Source of the DNA: Hydrogenophaga aromaticivorans | Lineage (GTDB): Bacteria > Pseudomonadota > Gammaproteobacteria > Burkholderiales > Burkholderiaceae_C | Assembly (NCBI RefSeq): GCF_013387465.1 | Contig: NZ_VYGV01000007.1 | Location: forward strand, 120,549 to 184,548 | Length of the DNA: 64,000 nt | Direction: 5' to 3' | Notes under the pieces: model-generated | Seen by the model: the letters and a program-made list of their open reading frames with translations, nothing else | Told to the model about the DNA's origin: nothing | Database searches by the model: none | Part shown: positions 29,477 to 38,992 of the stretch, one piece after another | Numbering within the stretch: the first letter of the stretch is position 1 | Layout: every line of letters starts with the position of its first letter | Program-made: the position numbers and the translations under genes

Positions 29477-30772
29477 TCAGTCAGCTGGCGTTGAAAACCA
29501 ACCGAGGGCCTGTGCCAGCACCTGCGGATCGGCCGCCACGATCAGCTGGCTTTGCAGTTCGGCGATGGCGCCAGCACCTTGCTGCTGCAAACGGGTGACC
29601 GTTTGTGCCGCTTCCCGCGGCGACGCAAAGCCGGTGCTTTGCAGCAGCAGGTGGCCTTGGGCGTCGAGCAGCTTGAAATAGAACTGGCCGTCCTGTTCCC
29701 GGTATTGCTTGAAGCTGGGTGCCGCCGCCCGAGAGGCTTTGGTCGCCTTGGTCGCGGTCGGCCGGCTGTCCAGCGGGCGAAGGCCCACCGCATGGCGCAG
29801 CCGCGCAGTGAACGGTGTGGCGATGGCGCGCGCCTTGTGTGCACCGGCTTGCAGCGTGCGTTCGATTTTTCCCGGGTCCTGGATCAGTTCGTCGTAGATG
29901 GTGCGCATGGGGGCGATTTCCGCGTCCAGGCGTTCGAACAGCAACTGCTTGGCGTCGCCCCAAGCGATGCCGTCGGCGTAGGCCTTGGCCAGAACGGCGG
30001 TCTCTTCAGCGCTGGCAAAGGCCTGGTAGAGCTGGAAAAGGGCCGAGCCCTGGGTGTCCTTGGGCTCGCCGGGCGTGCGCGAGTCGGTGACGATGCCCAT
30101 GATGAGCTTGCGCAACTGTTCCTTGGGGGCAAACAACGGAATGGTGTTGTCGTAGCTCTTGCTCATCTTGCGGCCGTCGAGCCCGGGCAGGGTGGCCACG
30201 TGGTCTTCAATCGCCGCTTCGGGCAGGGTGAAGTGTTCGCCGTAGAGGTGGTTGAAGCTGGACGCGATGTCGCGCGCCATCTCGATGTGTTGGATCTGGT
30301 CCCGGCCCACCGGCACCTGGTGGGCGTTGAACATCAGGATGTCGGCCGCCATCAGCACCGGGTACATGAAGAGGCCGGCGGTGACCCCGTTGTCGGGCTC
30401 GTCGCCGCTGGCGGTGTTCTTGTCGACCGAGGCCTTGTAGGCGTGGGCCCGGTTGAGCAGGCCCTTGCCGGTCACGCAGGTGAGCAGCCAGGTGAGTTCG
30501 GGGATCTCGGGGATGTCGGACTGGCGGTAGAACGTGACCTTCTCCGGGTTCAGGCCGCAGGCCAGCCAGGTGGCGGCGATTTCCAGCGTGGAACGCTGCA
30601 CGCGCGCTGGGTCACCGACCTTGATCAGCGCATGGTAGTCGGCCAGGAAGTAGAAGCTCTCGACCGCGGCCAGGCGGCTGGCGCGCACCGTGGGGCGGAC
30701 GGCGCCCACGTAGTTGCCCAGGTGCGGTGTGCCCGAAGTGGTGATGCCGGTGAGGACGCGTTGGGTGCTCAT
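29477..30772 (-). CDS. trpS: tryptophanyl-tRNA synthetase with C-terminal extension
   Basis: A class I synthetase charging tRNA-Trp. The HIGH-type motif is TSGTPHLGNYVGAV and the KMSKS loop is GRKMSKSYDNT. At 431 residues it is about 100 longer than E. coli TrpS. Beyond the catalytic and anticodon domains, a linker rich in Ala, Lys and Arg leads to a segment GQFYFKLLDAQGHLLLQSTG, which looks like the small DUF1508/YegP fold. ATG 30772 is preferred over TTG 30778. It is the last gene of the minus-strand group that starts with rnm. Confidence 0.94.
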   Translation of the reverse strand: MSTQRVLTGITTSGTPHLGNYVGAVRPTVRASRLAAVESFYFLADYHALIKVGDPARVQRSTLEIAATWLACGLNPEKVTFYRQSDIPEIPELTWLLTCVTGKGLLNRAHAYKASVDKNTASGDEPDNGVTAGLFMYPVLMAADILMFNAHQVPVGRDQIQHIEMARDIASSFNHLYGEHFTLPEAAIEDHVATLPGLDGRKMSKSYDNTIPLFAPKEQLRKLIMGIVTDSRTPGEPKDTQGSALFQLYQAFASAEETAVLAKAYADGIAWGDAKQLLFERLDAEIAPMRTIYDELIQDPGKIERTLQAGAHKARAIATPFTARLRHAVGLRPLDSRPTATKATKASRAAAPSFKQYREQDGQFYFKLLDAQGHLLLQSTGFASPREAAQTVTRLQQQGAGAIAELQSQLIVAADPQVLAQALGWFSTPAD

Positions 30773-30790
30773 GAACAAGAAGGTCTGGAA

Positions 30791-31459
30791 TTAAAACAGC
30801 AGGAAGCGCAGCGGCGTCAGCAGCAACTCGATCGCGCCACCGGTGAACATCATCAGCGGGCGCAGCCAGAGGTTGCCCACGACGCCGGTGATGACCAGGG
30901 CCATCACGATGAAGAAGCCCCAGGGTTCGACACGCGAGACCGGGTAAGCGAGGTGGTTGGGCAGCAGGCCCACCAGAATGCGCCCGCCGTCCAGCGGTGG
31001 CAGCGGAAACAGGTTGAAGGCAAACATCACCAGATTCACCAGCACGCCGGCGCGGCACATCTCCAGGAAGAAGCGTTCTTCTACCCCGGCGGCCACCAGC
31101 AGGTACAGGCCCACGGTCCACATCACCGCCTGCACCAGGTTGGCGCCCGGGCCGGCCAGGGCGACCCAGACCATGTCGCGTTTCGGGTTGCGCAAGCGCC
31201 CGAAATTCACCGGGACCGGCTTGGCGTAACCAAACAGGAAGGCGCCCGAGGTGGCGAAGTACAGCAACAGCGGCATCGCGATCGTGCCGACCGGGTCGAT
31301 GTGTTTGAGCGGGTTGAGCGTGATGCGGCCCAGCATGTGGGCGGTGTTGTCGCCGAAGTGCCTTGCCGCATAGCCGTGAGCGGCTTCGTGCACCGTGATG
31401 GCAAACAGCACCGGCAGGGCGTACAGGGCAACGGTTTGAATGATCTGGGCGAAATCCAT
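30791..31459 (-). CDS. site-2 protease family (M50) membrane metalloprotease
   Basis: A 222-residue integral membrane protein. The zinc motif HEAAH is at 24-28 in the first membrane segment. The third zinc ligand is in NLFPLPPLDGGRIL. Five to six hydrophobic segments and no PDZ domain place it in the short stand-alone group of M50 peptidases, whose substrates are mostly unknown. It lies 18 bases upstream of trpS on the same strand. Confidence 0.9.
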   Translation of the reverse strand: MDFAQIIQTVALYALPVLFAITVHEAAHGYAARHFGDNTAHMLGRITLNPLKHIDPVGTIAMPLLLYFATSGAFLFGYAKPVPVNFGRLRNPKRDMVWVALAGPGANLVQAVMWTVGLYLLVAAGVEERFFLEMCRAGVLVNLVMFAFNLFPLPPLDGGRILVGLLPNHLAYPVSRVEPWGFFIVMALVITGVVGNLWLRPLMMFTGGAIELLLTPLRFLLF

Positions 31460-31545
31460 GAGGGGCGTTGGGCGGGAAAAGACCTATTGTCCCAGATGGG
31501 GTGCGGTGCCCGTGGCTGCAGGGCCCCGCGGCGCAGGTATCGGGT

Positions 31546-32181
31546 TTACAGGCCCAGTGTGGCCAGCGACCCGCGCCCTTCGCGCACCAGCTCGGGTTCT
31601 CCGCCCGTGCCCATGGGCGTGAGATCGACGACGGTCGTGGGTTCGAGCGGACAGGCCCCGGCATCGATGACGCCAGCGAGATCGTGTTCGAAACGATCGC
31701 GGATGTCCTGCGCATCGTTGAGGGGATGCGCCTCGCCGGGCGGGATCAGCGTGGTGGCCAGCAGGGGGCCGTTGTGCAGGTCCAGCAAGGCCAGCAGGGC
31801 GTTGTGGTCCGGCACGCGCAGGCCAATCGTCTTGCGCGAGGGGTGGCTCAGTCGGCGCGGCACCTCCTTGCTGGCTTCGAGGATGAAGGTGAAGGGGCCC
31901 GGCGTGGCCTGCTTGAGCAGGCGGTACTGGCGGTTGTCCACCTTGGCGTAGCTGGCGAGCTCGCTCAGGTCGCGGCAAAGCAGGGTGAGGTGGTGTTTGT
32001 CGTCGACCTGGCGGATGCGGCGCAGCCGGTCGGCCGCAGCCTTGTCGTCAATGTGGCAGACCAGCGCGTAGCTGGAGTCGGTGGGTACCGCCAGCACGCC
32101 GCCCCGTTCGAGCAGTTGCACCGCCTGCTTGAGCAGCCGGGGTTGCGGGTTCTCGGGATGGACTTCGAAATACTGGGACAT
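31546..32181 (-). CDS. Sua5/YciO/YrdC-family protein (threonylcarbamoyl-AMP synthase-like)
   Basis: A 211-residue protein consisting of a YrdC-like fold. Motifs are LAVPTDSSYALVC, the Lys/Arg-rich loop RRIRQVDDKHHLTLLC, ATPGPFTFILEAS and KTIGLRVPDH. The family binds nucleotides and dsRNA; TsaC/Sua5 members make threonylcarbamoyl-AMP for the t6A modification of tRNA. This one resembles the YciO subgroup, whose activity is weaker or different, so the precise role is open. ATG 32181 begins the conserved domain; the open frame further upstream lacks a good start. Confidence 0.85.
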   Translation of the reverse strand: MSQYFEVHPENPQPRLLKQAVQLLERGGVLAVPTDSSYALVCHIDDKAAADRLRRIRQVDDKHHLTLLCRDLSELASYAKVDNRQYRLLKQATPGPFTFILEASKEVPRRLSHPSRKTIGLRVPDHNALLALLDLHNGPLLATTLIPPGEAHPLNDAQDIRDRFEHDLAGVIDAGACPLEPTTVVDLTPMGTGGEPELVREGRGSLATLGL

Positions 32182-32228
32182 GGTGCGTATTGTGCGCGGC
32201 CCGTGGGCACAACCACGGCACCGCTGGT

Positions 32229-33137
32229 TCAGGCCTCGGGTGGTTCCACGGGCAGGCGGTGTTCGCGCGCGGTGATCCAGCTGGCGGTGGCACCGCAGAC
32301 CACGATGAGCACGATGCCGGTCAGTTCCAGCCGACCCGGAATGTGGTTGAACACCAGCCAGCCGCACAACATGGCAAACCCGATCTGGGTGTACAGGTAA
32401 GGCGTGAGTGTGGACGCTGGCGCGCGCGCGAACGCGAGGATGAGCAGAAAGTGACCGACCGTGCCCATTAGGCCCACCAGGCAGAGCAGGGCGAAGGTGT
32501 TGGTGTCCGGGATGGTTTGCCAGACCAGGGGCAGAATCGCAGTGGCCACCAGTGCGCCAACCCAGCCGGTGTAAAAGTGCATGGTCATCGGGTCTTCGGT
32601 GCGTGCCATCTGGCTGGTGAGGATCTGGAACCAGGCATAGGTGACCACCATCAGCAACGGCAACAGGCTGGCCCAGCCGATCACGTCACCACCCGGCTGG
32701 AACACCAGCAGGGCACCCACGAAACCGCCACCCACCAGGGCCCAGCGCATGGGTGCGACGCGCTCTTTCAGGAACAGCGCCGCCAGCAGGGTGACCACCA
32801 GCGGCGTGGTCATGACAAAGGCGGTGAATTCGCCCACGGGCATGTATTGCACGCTGATGAACGACAGCACGCTGACCATCAGCAGCAGACAACCGCGCAG
32901 CACCTGGAAGCGCGGGTGCCGGGTGAGCAGCAGGCTGCGTCCGCGCATGGGGAGCATGACGGTGCTGACCGCCACGGCCTGGAACACGTAGCGGAACCAG
33001 ACCGCCACCAGGATGGGCACGTAGGCACCGACGTACTTGACCGCGGTGTCCAGCACCGCGAAGCAGGCCACCGCCATCACCAGGAACGTGATGCCCAACG
33101 CGGCCTGCGCGCCGGGTCGGGCAACGGCGGCGCTCAT
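32229..33137 (-). CDS. EamA-family (drug/metabolite transporter superfamily) permease
   Basis: A 302-residue inner-membrane protein with about ten hydrophobic helices arranged as two EamA repeats (FISVQYMPVGEFTAFVMTTP in the first, VGHFLLILAFARAPAST in the second). These are usually metabolite or amino-acid exporters; the substrate cannot be deduced. Its ATG overlaps the rnm stop (TGATGA), indicating coupling. The C-terminus is cytoplasmic and short. Confidence 0.88.
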   Translation of the reverse strand: MSAAVARPGAQAALGITFLVMAVACFAVLDTAVKYVGAYVPILVAVWFRYVFQAVAVSTVMLPMRGRSLLLTRHPRFQVLRGCLLLMVSVLSFISVQYMPVGEFTAFVMTTPLVVTLLAALFLKERVAPMRWALVGGGFVGALLVFQPGGDVIGWASLLPLLMVVTYAWFQILTSQMARTEDPMTMHFYTGWVGALVATAILPLVWQTIPDTNTFALLCLVGLMGTVGHFLLILAFARAPASTLTPYLYTQIGFAMLCGWLVFNHIPGRLELTGIVLIVVCGATASWITAREHRLPVEPPEA

Positions 33138-33991
33138 CAGTGGAAACGCGCTGCGAGCTGCTCCCACACCGGTGTGACGCTGCCCGGCAGGTCGGGCAGC
33201 TTGCCCAGATCGGTGTGGCTTTCGGTCGGGCTGTGGAAGTCGCTGCCACGTGAGGCGAGCAGTTCGAACTCGCTGCAGAACCCCGCGTATTTGACATAGT
33301 CGGCCGGCCCGTGGGCGCCGGTCACCACCTCCACGCCCTGACCGCCGTGGGCCTTGAATTCGGAGAAGAGCGCGAACTCTTCGTTGGCGGTGAGGTTGTA
33401 GCGGCCGGGGTGGGCGATCACGGCCACACCTCCGGCACCCGTGATCCAGCCCACGGCGTCGCGCAGGGTGGCCCATCGGTGCGGCACGTAACCGGGTTTG
33501 CCTTCGGCCAGGTATTTCCGGAACACGGCATTGGTGTCGGTGCTATAGCCCGCCTCCACGATGTAGCGCGCGAAGTGCGAGCGTGAGATCAGTTCCGGGT
33601 TGCCGACGTATTTGAGTGCGCCTTCGTAGACGCCCGGGATGCCCACGCGCGCCAGGTCGTCGCTCATGGCGCGCGCACGCTGCTCGCGCCCGCCACGGGT
33701 GTGGCGCAGGCCTTCGACCAGCGCCGGGTTGGCGTGGTCGAAACCCAGGCCCAGGATGTGCACGGTGACGTTGGCGAAGGTCACGGACACTTCTGCACCG
33801 GTGAGGTAGGGCAACCCCGCCTGTCGCGCGGCGGCGATGGCCCGGTCCTGGCCCCCGATCTCGTCGTGGTCGGTCAGTGACCAGAGTTCCACGCCGTTGG
33901 CTTTGGCACGCTGCGCCAGTTCCTCGGGTTTGAGGGTGCCGTCAGAGACGACGGAATGGCAATGGAGATCGGCGTTGAGGATGTGGGTCAC
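33137..33991 (-). CDS. rnm: PHP-domain phosphoesterase (RNase AM / nucleoside 3',5'-bisphosphatase)
   Basis: A 284-residue polymerase-and-histidinol-phosphatase domain protein of the YciV/RNase AM family, which trims 5' ends of rRNA and hydrolyses pAp. Metal motifs are ADLHCHSVVSDGTL, LTDHDEIGG, AVIAHPGRY and SRGSDFHSP. Length and motif order match the family. It heads a minus-strand group rnm-EamA-Sua5 family-M50-trpS. Confidence 0.9.
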   Translation of the reverse strand: MTHILNADLHCHSVVSDGTLKPEELAQRAKANGVELWSLTDHDEIGGQDRAIAAARQAGLPYLTGAEVSVTFANVTVHILGLGFDHANPALVEGLRHTRGGREQRARAMSDDLARVGIPGVYEGALKYVGNPELISRSHFARYIVEAGYSTDTNAVFRKYLAEGKPGYVPHRWATLRDAVGWITGAGGVAVIAHPGRYNLTANEEFALFSEFKAHGGQGVEVVTGAHGPADYVKYAGFCSEFELLASRGSDFHSPTESHTDLGKLPDLPGSVTPVWEQLAARFH

Positions 33992-34050
33992 GGCTTCATT
34001 TTAGGTTTGAAGGGTTCAACGCGCAGAACGGACCAGCAAACCCCGTAACA

Positions 34051-34149
34051 GCAGAGGTGACTCCAACCCAGAACACCGCGGAACGGGCTTTGCCCGGCCG
34101 CTGGTGTTGCCCCCCTCAGGGGAGTGACGCCGCAGGCGGCGCGGGGGGG
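34051..34149 (-). repeat. structured intergenic repeat, copy g (after ppc)
   Basis: On the minus strand it begins on the base after the ppc stop. It has CCCCCCGCGCCGC, GCCGC-CT-GCGGC, a C-run/G-run hairpin and CGGGC-AAA-GCCCG (both sides changed). The outer stem is AACACC (complement of 34103-34108) with GGTGTT (complement of 34072-34077). The tail GGAGTCAC matches copy b. It is 18 kb from the other copies. Confidence 0.88.
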
Positions 34150-36990
34150 TTATCCAGTGTTCCGCAGCCCGGCCGCGATGCCGTTGATCGAGATGTGGAT
34201 GCCGCGGCGAACCTTTTCGTCGCGGTCCGCGTGGTTCTCACCCGCCCGGTAGCGGCGCACCAGTTCGACCTGCAGGTGGTGCAGCGGGTCGATGTAGGGG
34301 AAGCGGTGGCGCATGGATCGCTGCAGTGCGGCGTTGTTGACCAGGCGCTGCTTCTCGCCCGTGATCAGCGCCAGCGCATCGGCCGTGCGGTGCCATTCCG
34401 CTTCAATGGCGGTGAACACCTTGGTGCGCAGGCGCTTGTCTTCGACCAGCTCGGCATAGCGCGTGGCGAGCGCGAGATCGCTTTTGGCCATCACCATGTC
34501 CATGTTGGAGAGCAGGGTGCTGAAAAACGGCCATTGCTTCACCATTTTCTGCAGCTGCGCCTTTTGCTTGGCCACCCCCTTGGGGCCATCCTTGTGCAGG
34601 AAGCTGTGCACCGCCGAGCCAAAGCCGTACCAGCCCGGCAGTGTCAGGCGGCACTGGCCCCAGCTGAAGCCCCAGGGAATGGCGCGCAGGTCTTCGATCT
34701 TCTGCGTGGCCTTGCGCGAGGCCGGACGCGAGCCGATGTTGAGTTCGGCGATCTCACGGATCGGCGTGGCGGCGAAGAAATATTCGGCAAAGCGCGGGGT
34801 GTCGTAGACCAGGGCGCGGTAAGCGGCCATGCTTGCGGTCGAGAGCTCGGCCGCGGTGTCGAGGAAGGCTTTGGGGGCGTTGCGCGTGGCCTGCAGCAGC
34901 GTGGCCTCCAGCGTGGCGGCGACCAGGGTTTCCAGGTTGCGCCGACCGATCTCGGGGTTGGCGTATTTGGAGCCGATCACCTCGCCCTGTTCGGTCAGGC
35001 GGATCTGGCCGCGCACCGTGCCGGGGGGCTGGGCCAGGATGGCCTGGTAGCTCGGACCACCGCCACGGCCCACCGTGCCGCCGCGGCCGTGGAACATGCG
35101 CAGCTGGATCGTTTTCTCGTGGTCCTTGTTGAGCGAATCGAACAGCTCCACGAGCGCGATCTCGGCGCGGTACAGCTCCCAGTTGCTGGTGAAGATGCCG
35201 CCGTCCTTGTTGCTGTCCGAGTAGCCGAGCATGATGTCCTGCTCGCAGTAACCGTCGTGCAGCCCGCGGTGCACCATGGCGCGCACGCCGGGCAGGGCGT
35301 AGTAGTCGCGCATGATGGGTGCGGCGTTGCGCAGGTCTTCGATGGTTTCGAACAGCGGCACCACGATCAGGTCGGCCACCGCGTCTTCGGCGAGCAGGCC
35401 GCGCATCAGGCCCGCTTCTTTCTGCAGCAGCAGCACTTCGAGCAGGTCGCTCACGGTTTCGGTGTGGCTGATGATGGCGTGGCGGATGGCCTGAGCGCCG
35501 AATCGTTTGCGGCCGCTGCGCGCGGTATCGAAGATGGCCAGTTCGTCCAGGGTGTGGGCCGAGTAGGGCGTGCCGGGCACGCGCAGGGGCCGCGCGTCGT
35601 TCAGCTGGCGCAGCAGCACCGCGCGTTTGCCCATTTCGTCGAGCGCGCTGTAGTCCGCCTCGATGCGCGCCGTGGCCAGCAATTCGGCCACCACTTCCTC
35701 GTGTTTGTCCGAGCTTTGGCGCAGGTCGATGGTGGCCAGGTGGAAGCCGAACACCTGCACCGCGCGGATCAGCGGGCGCAGGCGGGAGCGGGTGAGCGCC
35801 GCGCCGTGGTTCGCCACCAGCGAGGCTTCAATGGTGCGCAGATCGGCCAGCAGGTCGGCGGCGCTGGGGTAAGCGTCTTGCGGCGCGACCGCGTGGCGCG
35901 CGGCTTCTCCGCCGGTCAGCGCGGTCAGCGTGGCGGCCAGGCGGGCGTACATGCCGGTGAGCGCGCGCCGGTAGGGTTCGTCCTGGCGGTGGGCGTTCTG
36001 ATCGGGAGAGCGCTCGGCCAGTGCCTTCATGGCCGGGCTCACGCTCGCGAGCATGGCCGACACCGACAGCTCGGCACCCAGGTGGTGCAGTTGTGTGAGG
36101 TGGTGGCGCAGCACCAGGTCGGCCTGGCTGTGCAGCGCCAGCTCCAGGGTCTGCGCGGTCACGTTGGGGTTGCCGTCGCGGTCGCCGCCGATCCACTGGC
36201 CCATGCGCAGGAAGGGCGCCACGTCCTGATCTTCCAGGCCTTCTTCGAGGTCGCGGTAGATGCGCGGGATCTCCGACAGGAAGGTGGCCTGGTAATAGCT
36301 CAGTGCGTTTTCGATTTCGTCGGCCACGGTGAGCTTGGTGAAGCGCAGCAGGCGCGTTTGCCAGAGCTGCGTCACGCGGGCGCGCAGCTGCGCTTCGAAG
36401 TCGGCGTGGTCGCGCGGCAGCAACTGCTCGCGTTCGGCCAGCAGGTGGGCGATGGCGCGCTCGGCATCCAGAATGCTCTTGCGCTGCACCTCGGTGGGGT
36501 GCGCGGTGAGCACCGGCGAGATGTGGGCCGCGGCCAGCGTGCGCACCACGTCGGACGGCGCGATGCCGGCCTTTTTCAGGCGCTGCAGGGTCATGGCCAG
36601 GCTGCCCTCCTGCAGGTCGCCGGCGCGGTCGTGCACCGCGCGGCGGCGGATGTGGTGGCGGTCTTCGGCCAGGTTGGCCAGGTGGCTGAAGTAGGTGAAG
36701 GCGCGGATCACGCTCACCGTCTGCTGGCCCGAGAGGCCTTTGAGCAGCTTCTTCAGCGCCTTGTCGGCGTCCTGGTCGGCGTGGCGGCGGAAGGCCACCG
36801 AAAGCTGGCGGATCTGCTCGATCAGGTCGTAGGCGGCCTGGCCTTCCTGCTCGCGGATCACGTCACCCAGCACACGACCCAGCAGGCGGATGTCGTCGAT
36901 CAGGGGTTGGTCTTTGTCGGGGCCGGACTTGGCACGTCCGGCACCTGAGCGGTTGGACGGGGCGGCGGATCGGGCAGGCGTTCGGCTCAT
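34150..36990 (-). CDS. ppc: phosphoenolpyruvate carboxylase
   Basis: A 946-residue Ppc, fixing bicarbonate onto phosphoenolpyruvate to give oxaloacetate. Catalytic motifs are [21 protein letters not shown] and [14 protein letters not shown], and the C-terminus ends in the conserved RNTG. Starts at 36990 ([11 protein letters not shown]), 37044 or 37077 are possible. All add a Ser/Arg-rich leader absent from E. coli Ppc, and none has a clear ribosome site. 36990 is chosen as the shortest. It is divergent from hemC. Confidence 0.95.
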   Translation of the reverse strand: MSRTPARSAAPSNRSGAGRAKSGPDKDQPLIDDIRLLGRVLGDVIREQEGQAAYDLIEQIRQLSVAFRRHADQDADKALKKLLKGLSGQQTVSVIRAFTYFSHLANLAEDRHHIRRRAVHDRAGDLQEGSLAMTLQRLKKAGIAPSDVVRTLAAAHISPVLTAHPTEVQRKSILDAERAIAHLLAEREQLLPRDHADFEAQLRARVTQLWQTRLLRFTKLTVADEIENALSYYQATFLSEIPRIYRDLEEGLEDQDVAPFLRMGQWIGGDRDGNPNVTAQTLELALHSQADLVLRHHLTQLHHLGAELSVSAMLASVSPAMKALAERSPDQNAHRQDEPYRRALTGMYARLAATLTALTGGEAARHAVAPQDAYPSAADLLADLRTIEASLVANHGAALTRSRLRPLIRAVQVFGFHLATIDLRQSSDKHEEVVAELLATARIEADYSALDEMGKRAVLLRQLNDARPLRVPGTPYSAHTLDELAIFDTARSGRKRFGAQAIRHAIISHTETVSDLLEVLLLQKEAGLMRGLLAEDAVADLIVVPLFETIEDLRNAAPIMRDYYALPGVRAMVHRGLHDGYCEQDIMLGYSDSNKDGGIFTSNWELYRAEIALVELFDSLNKDHEKTIQLRMFHGRGGTVGRGGGPSYQAILAQPPGTVRGQIRLTEQGEVIGSKYANPEIGRRNLETLVAATLEATLLQATRNAPKAFLDTAAELSTASMAAYRALVYDTPRFAEYFFAATPIREIAELNIGSRPASRKATQKIEDLRAIPWGFSWGQCRLTLPGWYGFGSAVHSFLHKDGPKGVAKQKAQLQKMVKQWPFFSTLLSNMDMVMAKSDLALATRYAELVEDKRLRTKVFTAIEAEWHRTADALALITGEKQRLVNNAALQRSMRHRFPYIDPLHHLQVELVRRYRAGENHADRDEKVRRGIHISINGIAAGLRNTG

Positions 36991-37090
36991 GGTGGGCAGG
37001 GGTGCGCTGAGGCTTGGGTTGCTGATTTTTTGGGCAGGGGTCATGCTAGCATCCAAAGTTGCTTTTCCCGTTACCAAGCGGGTACGAAAA

Positions 37091-37126
37091 CGCTCCCGGC
37101 GCAGGCCGGGCGCTTGATCTTTTTTT
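37091..37126 (+). other. terminator-like hairpin just upstream of hemC
   Basis: CCCGGC (37095-37100) pairs with GCCGGG (37105-37110), extended by GC/GC outside a single mismatch. TTGATC and seven T residues follow, 12 bases before the hemC initiation codon. It could be an attenuator in the hemC leader. Sequence is direct; role is inferred. Confidence 0.5.
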
Positions 37127-37137
37127 GAATCTTCATC

Positions 37138-38106
37138 GTGGCCATTTCAAACCCCTCCTCCGCGCTGTCCATCACCATCGCCACGCGCGAAAGCCGTCTG
37201 GCGTTGTGGCAGGCCGAACACGTCAAGGCCCTCTTGCAAGACTTGGGCCATCGCGTCGAGTTGCTGGGCATGACGACCCTGGGTGACCAGATCCTGGACC
37301 GCAGTCTCTCCAAGGTGGGCGGCAAGGGGCTGTTCGTGAAGGAACTGGAGGTGGCGCTGGATGAGGGCCGCGCCGACATCGCCGTGCACTCGCTCAAGGA
37401 TGTGCCCATGGACCTGCCCGCGGGGTTTGCGCTGGCCTGCGTGATGGAGCGCGAAGACCCGCGCGACGCCTGGGTGTCGCCCGGCTGTGCGACGCTGGCC
37501 GAGTTGCCCGAGGGGGCCGTGGTCGGCACCTCCAGCCTGCGCCGGCTGGTGTTGTTGCGGGCAGCGCTGGACGCGCTGGGCCGCAGCGACGTGCGCATCG
37601 AGCCGCTGCGGGGCAATCTGGACACGCGCCTGCGCAAACTGGACGAGGGCCAGTACCACGCGATCGTGCTGGCTTCTGCCGGCCTGAAACGCCTGGGACT
37701 GGGCGAGCGCATCCGCCACATTTTTGAACCCACCGACTCGTTGCCTGCTGCCGGCCAGGGCGCGCTCGGTATCGAAGTGCGCGCGGATCGCAGCGATCTG
37801 GTGGATGCCCTGAAGCCGCTGGTGCACATGCCCACCTGGCTGCGGGTGGCCGCTGAGCGCACGGTGTCGCGCGCCATGGGCGGCAGCTGCTCGATGCCGC
37901 TGGCGGCCTACGCCGAGTGGACTGGCGGTGACGCCGGCCAGCTGGTGTTGCGCTCGGCCTGGGGGGACCCGGAAGGTGCGTTGTCCTTGGTGCAGGTGAG
38001 TGATCAGGCCGATGTGCAGACACTCGAGCAGGCCGAAGCCCTGGGGCAGCGTGTGGCGCAGGCCCTGCGTGCAGCCGGCGCCCGGCCGCCAGCGGCGGGG
38101 GCTTGA
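37138..38106 (+). CDS. hemC: hydroxymethylbilane synthase (porphobilinogen deaminase)
   Basis: A 322-residue enzyme polymerising four porphobilinogens. Motifs are [35 protein letters not shown] and GTSSLRR. The Cys of [11 protein letters not shown] attaches the dipyrromethane cofactor. The start is GTG at 37138; no ATG is near and the ribosome site is weak. First gene of hemC-hemD-hemX-hemY. Haem supply is relevant to the many cytochromes in the Sox locus. Confidence 0.95.
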   Translation: MAISNPSSALSITIATRESRLALWQAEHVKALLQDLGHRVELLGMTTLGDQILDRSLSKVGGKGLFVKELEVALDEGRADIAVHSLKDVPMDLPAGFALACVMEREDPRDAWVSPGCATLAELPEGAVVGTSSLRRLVLLRAALDALGRSDVRIEPLRGNLDTRLRKLDEGQYHAIVLASAGLKRLGLGERIRHIFEPTDSLPAAGQGALGIEVRADRSDLVDALKPLVHMPTWLRVAAERTVSRAMGGSCSMPLAAYAEWTGGDAGQLVLRSAWGDPEGALSLVQVSDQADVQTLEQAEALGQRVAQALRAAGARPPAAGA

Positions 38107-38140
38107 CGCCTTGTCTGGTGTGCCCGGCACGGCGCCCGTT

Positions 38141-38992
38141 GTGAGCCCGCTGGAGCGGCTCATCGTGACCCGCCCCGCGGCCGAAGCGGCGAGTTGGGTG
38201 CAGGCCTTGCAGGCGCAGGGCTGGCCGGCCCAGGCGCTGCCCCTGATCGACATCGCGGAACCACAGGACGCAGCGACCTTGGCCTTGTTGCGGCATTGGC
38301 GCGCCCACTGGCTGGACATGGACGCCTTGCTCTTTGTGAGCGGGGCCGCTGTCGGCCATTTTTTTGCGCGGGATGTGCGACCACCCACACGGCCCGATCG
38401 CGGCACCCGGTTCTGGGCGCCCGGTCCGGGCACCGCACGCGTGCTGGCCCAGGCGCTGAGCGGTCTGGGACTGGGCGCAACGCGCATCGATTCGCCTCCG
38501 ACTGATGCCGGGCAGTTCGACTCCGAAGCGCTGTGGCCGGTGGTGGCGCCACAGGTGCGAGCGGGCCGGCGCATCCTGGTGGTCAGGGGCGCTTCGCCCG
38601 AAGGGGCCGCAATGGCAGCATCGCCACCACCGCAAAACCGTCACGCCGGCAACGGCCGCGACTGGTTGATCCAGCAATGTGAAGCCGCCGGTGCCCGTGT
38701 GGAAAGCTGCGTAGCCTACGAGCGGTCGGCCCCTCGCTGGACGGCTGCGCAGGCGGCGGTGGCCCGTGCCGCGGCATCCGCCGGCAGCGCCTGGCTGTTC
38801 AGCAGTTCGGAGGCGGTCAACCACCTGGTAACGGCCGCACCCCACACAGACTGGACGCTTGCCTGCGCCATCGCCACCCATCCCCGCATCGCTGCCAGTG
38901 CGAAGGCCGCCGGTTTTGGCCGTGTGATCGAAACCCGGCCCGCCTTGCCAGACGTGTTGCGGGCCCTAGAATCGAACTGGAGTCCCGCATGA
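38141..38992 (+). CDS. hemD: uroporphyrinogen-III synthase
   Basis: About 283 residues. It cyclises hydroxymethylbilane with inversion of ring D. The sequence is weakly conserved, as usual for HemD, but LIVTRPAAEAASW at the start, LLFVSGAAVGHFF, RILVVRG, CVAYERSAP and AWLFSSSEAVNHL are diagnostic. TTG 38111, GTG 38120 and GTG 38141 are all possible; 38141 best matches family N-termini. It overlaps hemX by four bases (ATGA). Confidence 0.9.
   Translation: MSPLERLIVTRPAAEAASWVQALQAQGWPAQALPLIDIAEPQDAATLALLRHWRAHWLDMDALLFVSGAAVGHFFARDVRPPTRPDRGTRFWAPGPGTARVLAQALSGLGLGATRIDSPPTDAGQFDSEALWPVVAPQVRAGRRILVVRGASPEGAAMAASPPPQNRHAGNGRDWLIQQCEAAGARVESCVAYERSAPRWTAAQAAVARAAASAGSAWLFSSSEAVNHLVTAAPHTDWTLACAIATHPRIAASAKAAGFGRVIETRPALPDVLRALESNWSPA

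Noticed and set aside
29552-31951. 799-codon plus-strand frame over trpS and the M50 gene
   Set aside because: Spans several real minus-strand genes and their gaps; no motif.
34057-36948. 963-codon open frame on the plus strand opposite ppc
   Set aside because: Mirror of ppc caused by high GC third positions; no family motifs, rich in His, Gln and Val as antisense frames are; ppc has all catalytic motifs.
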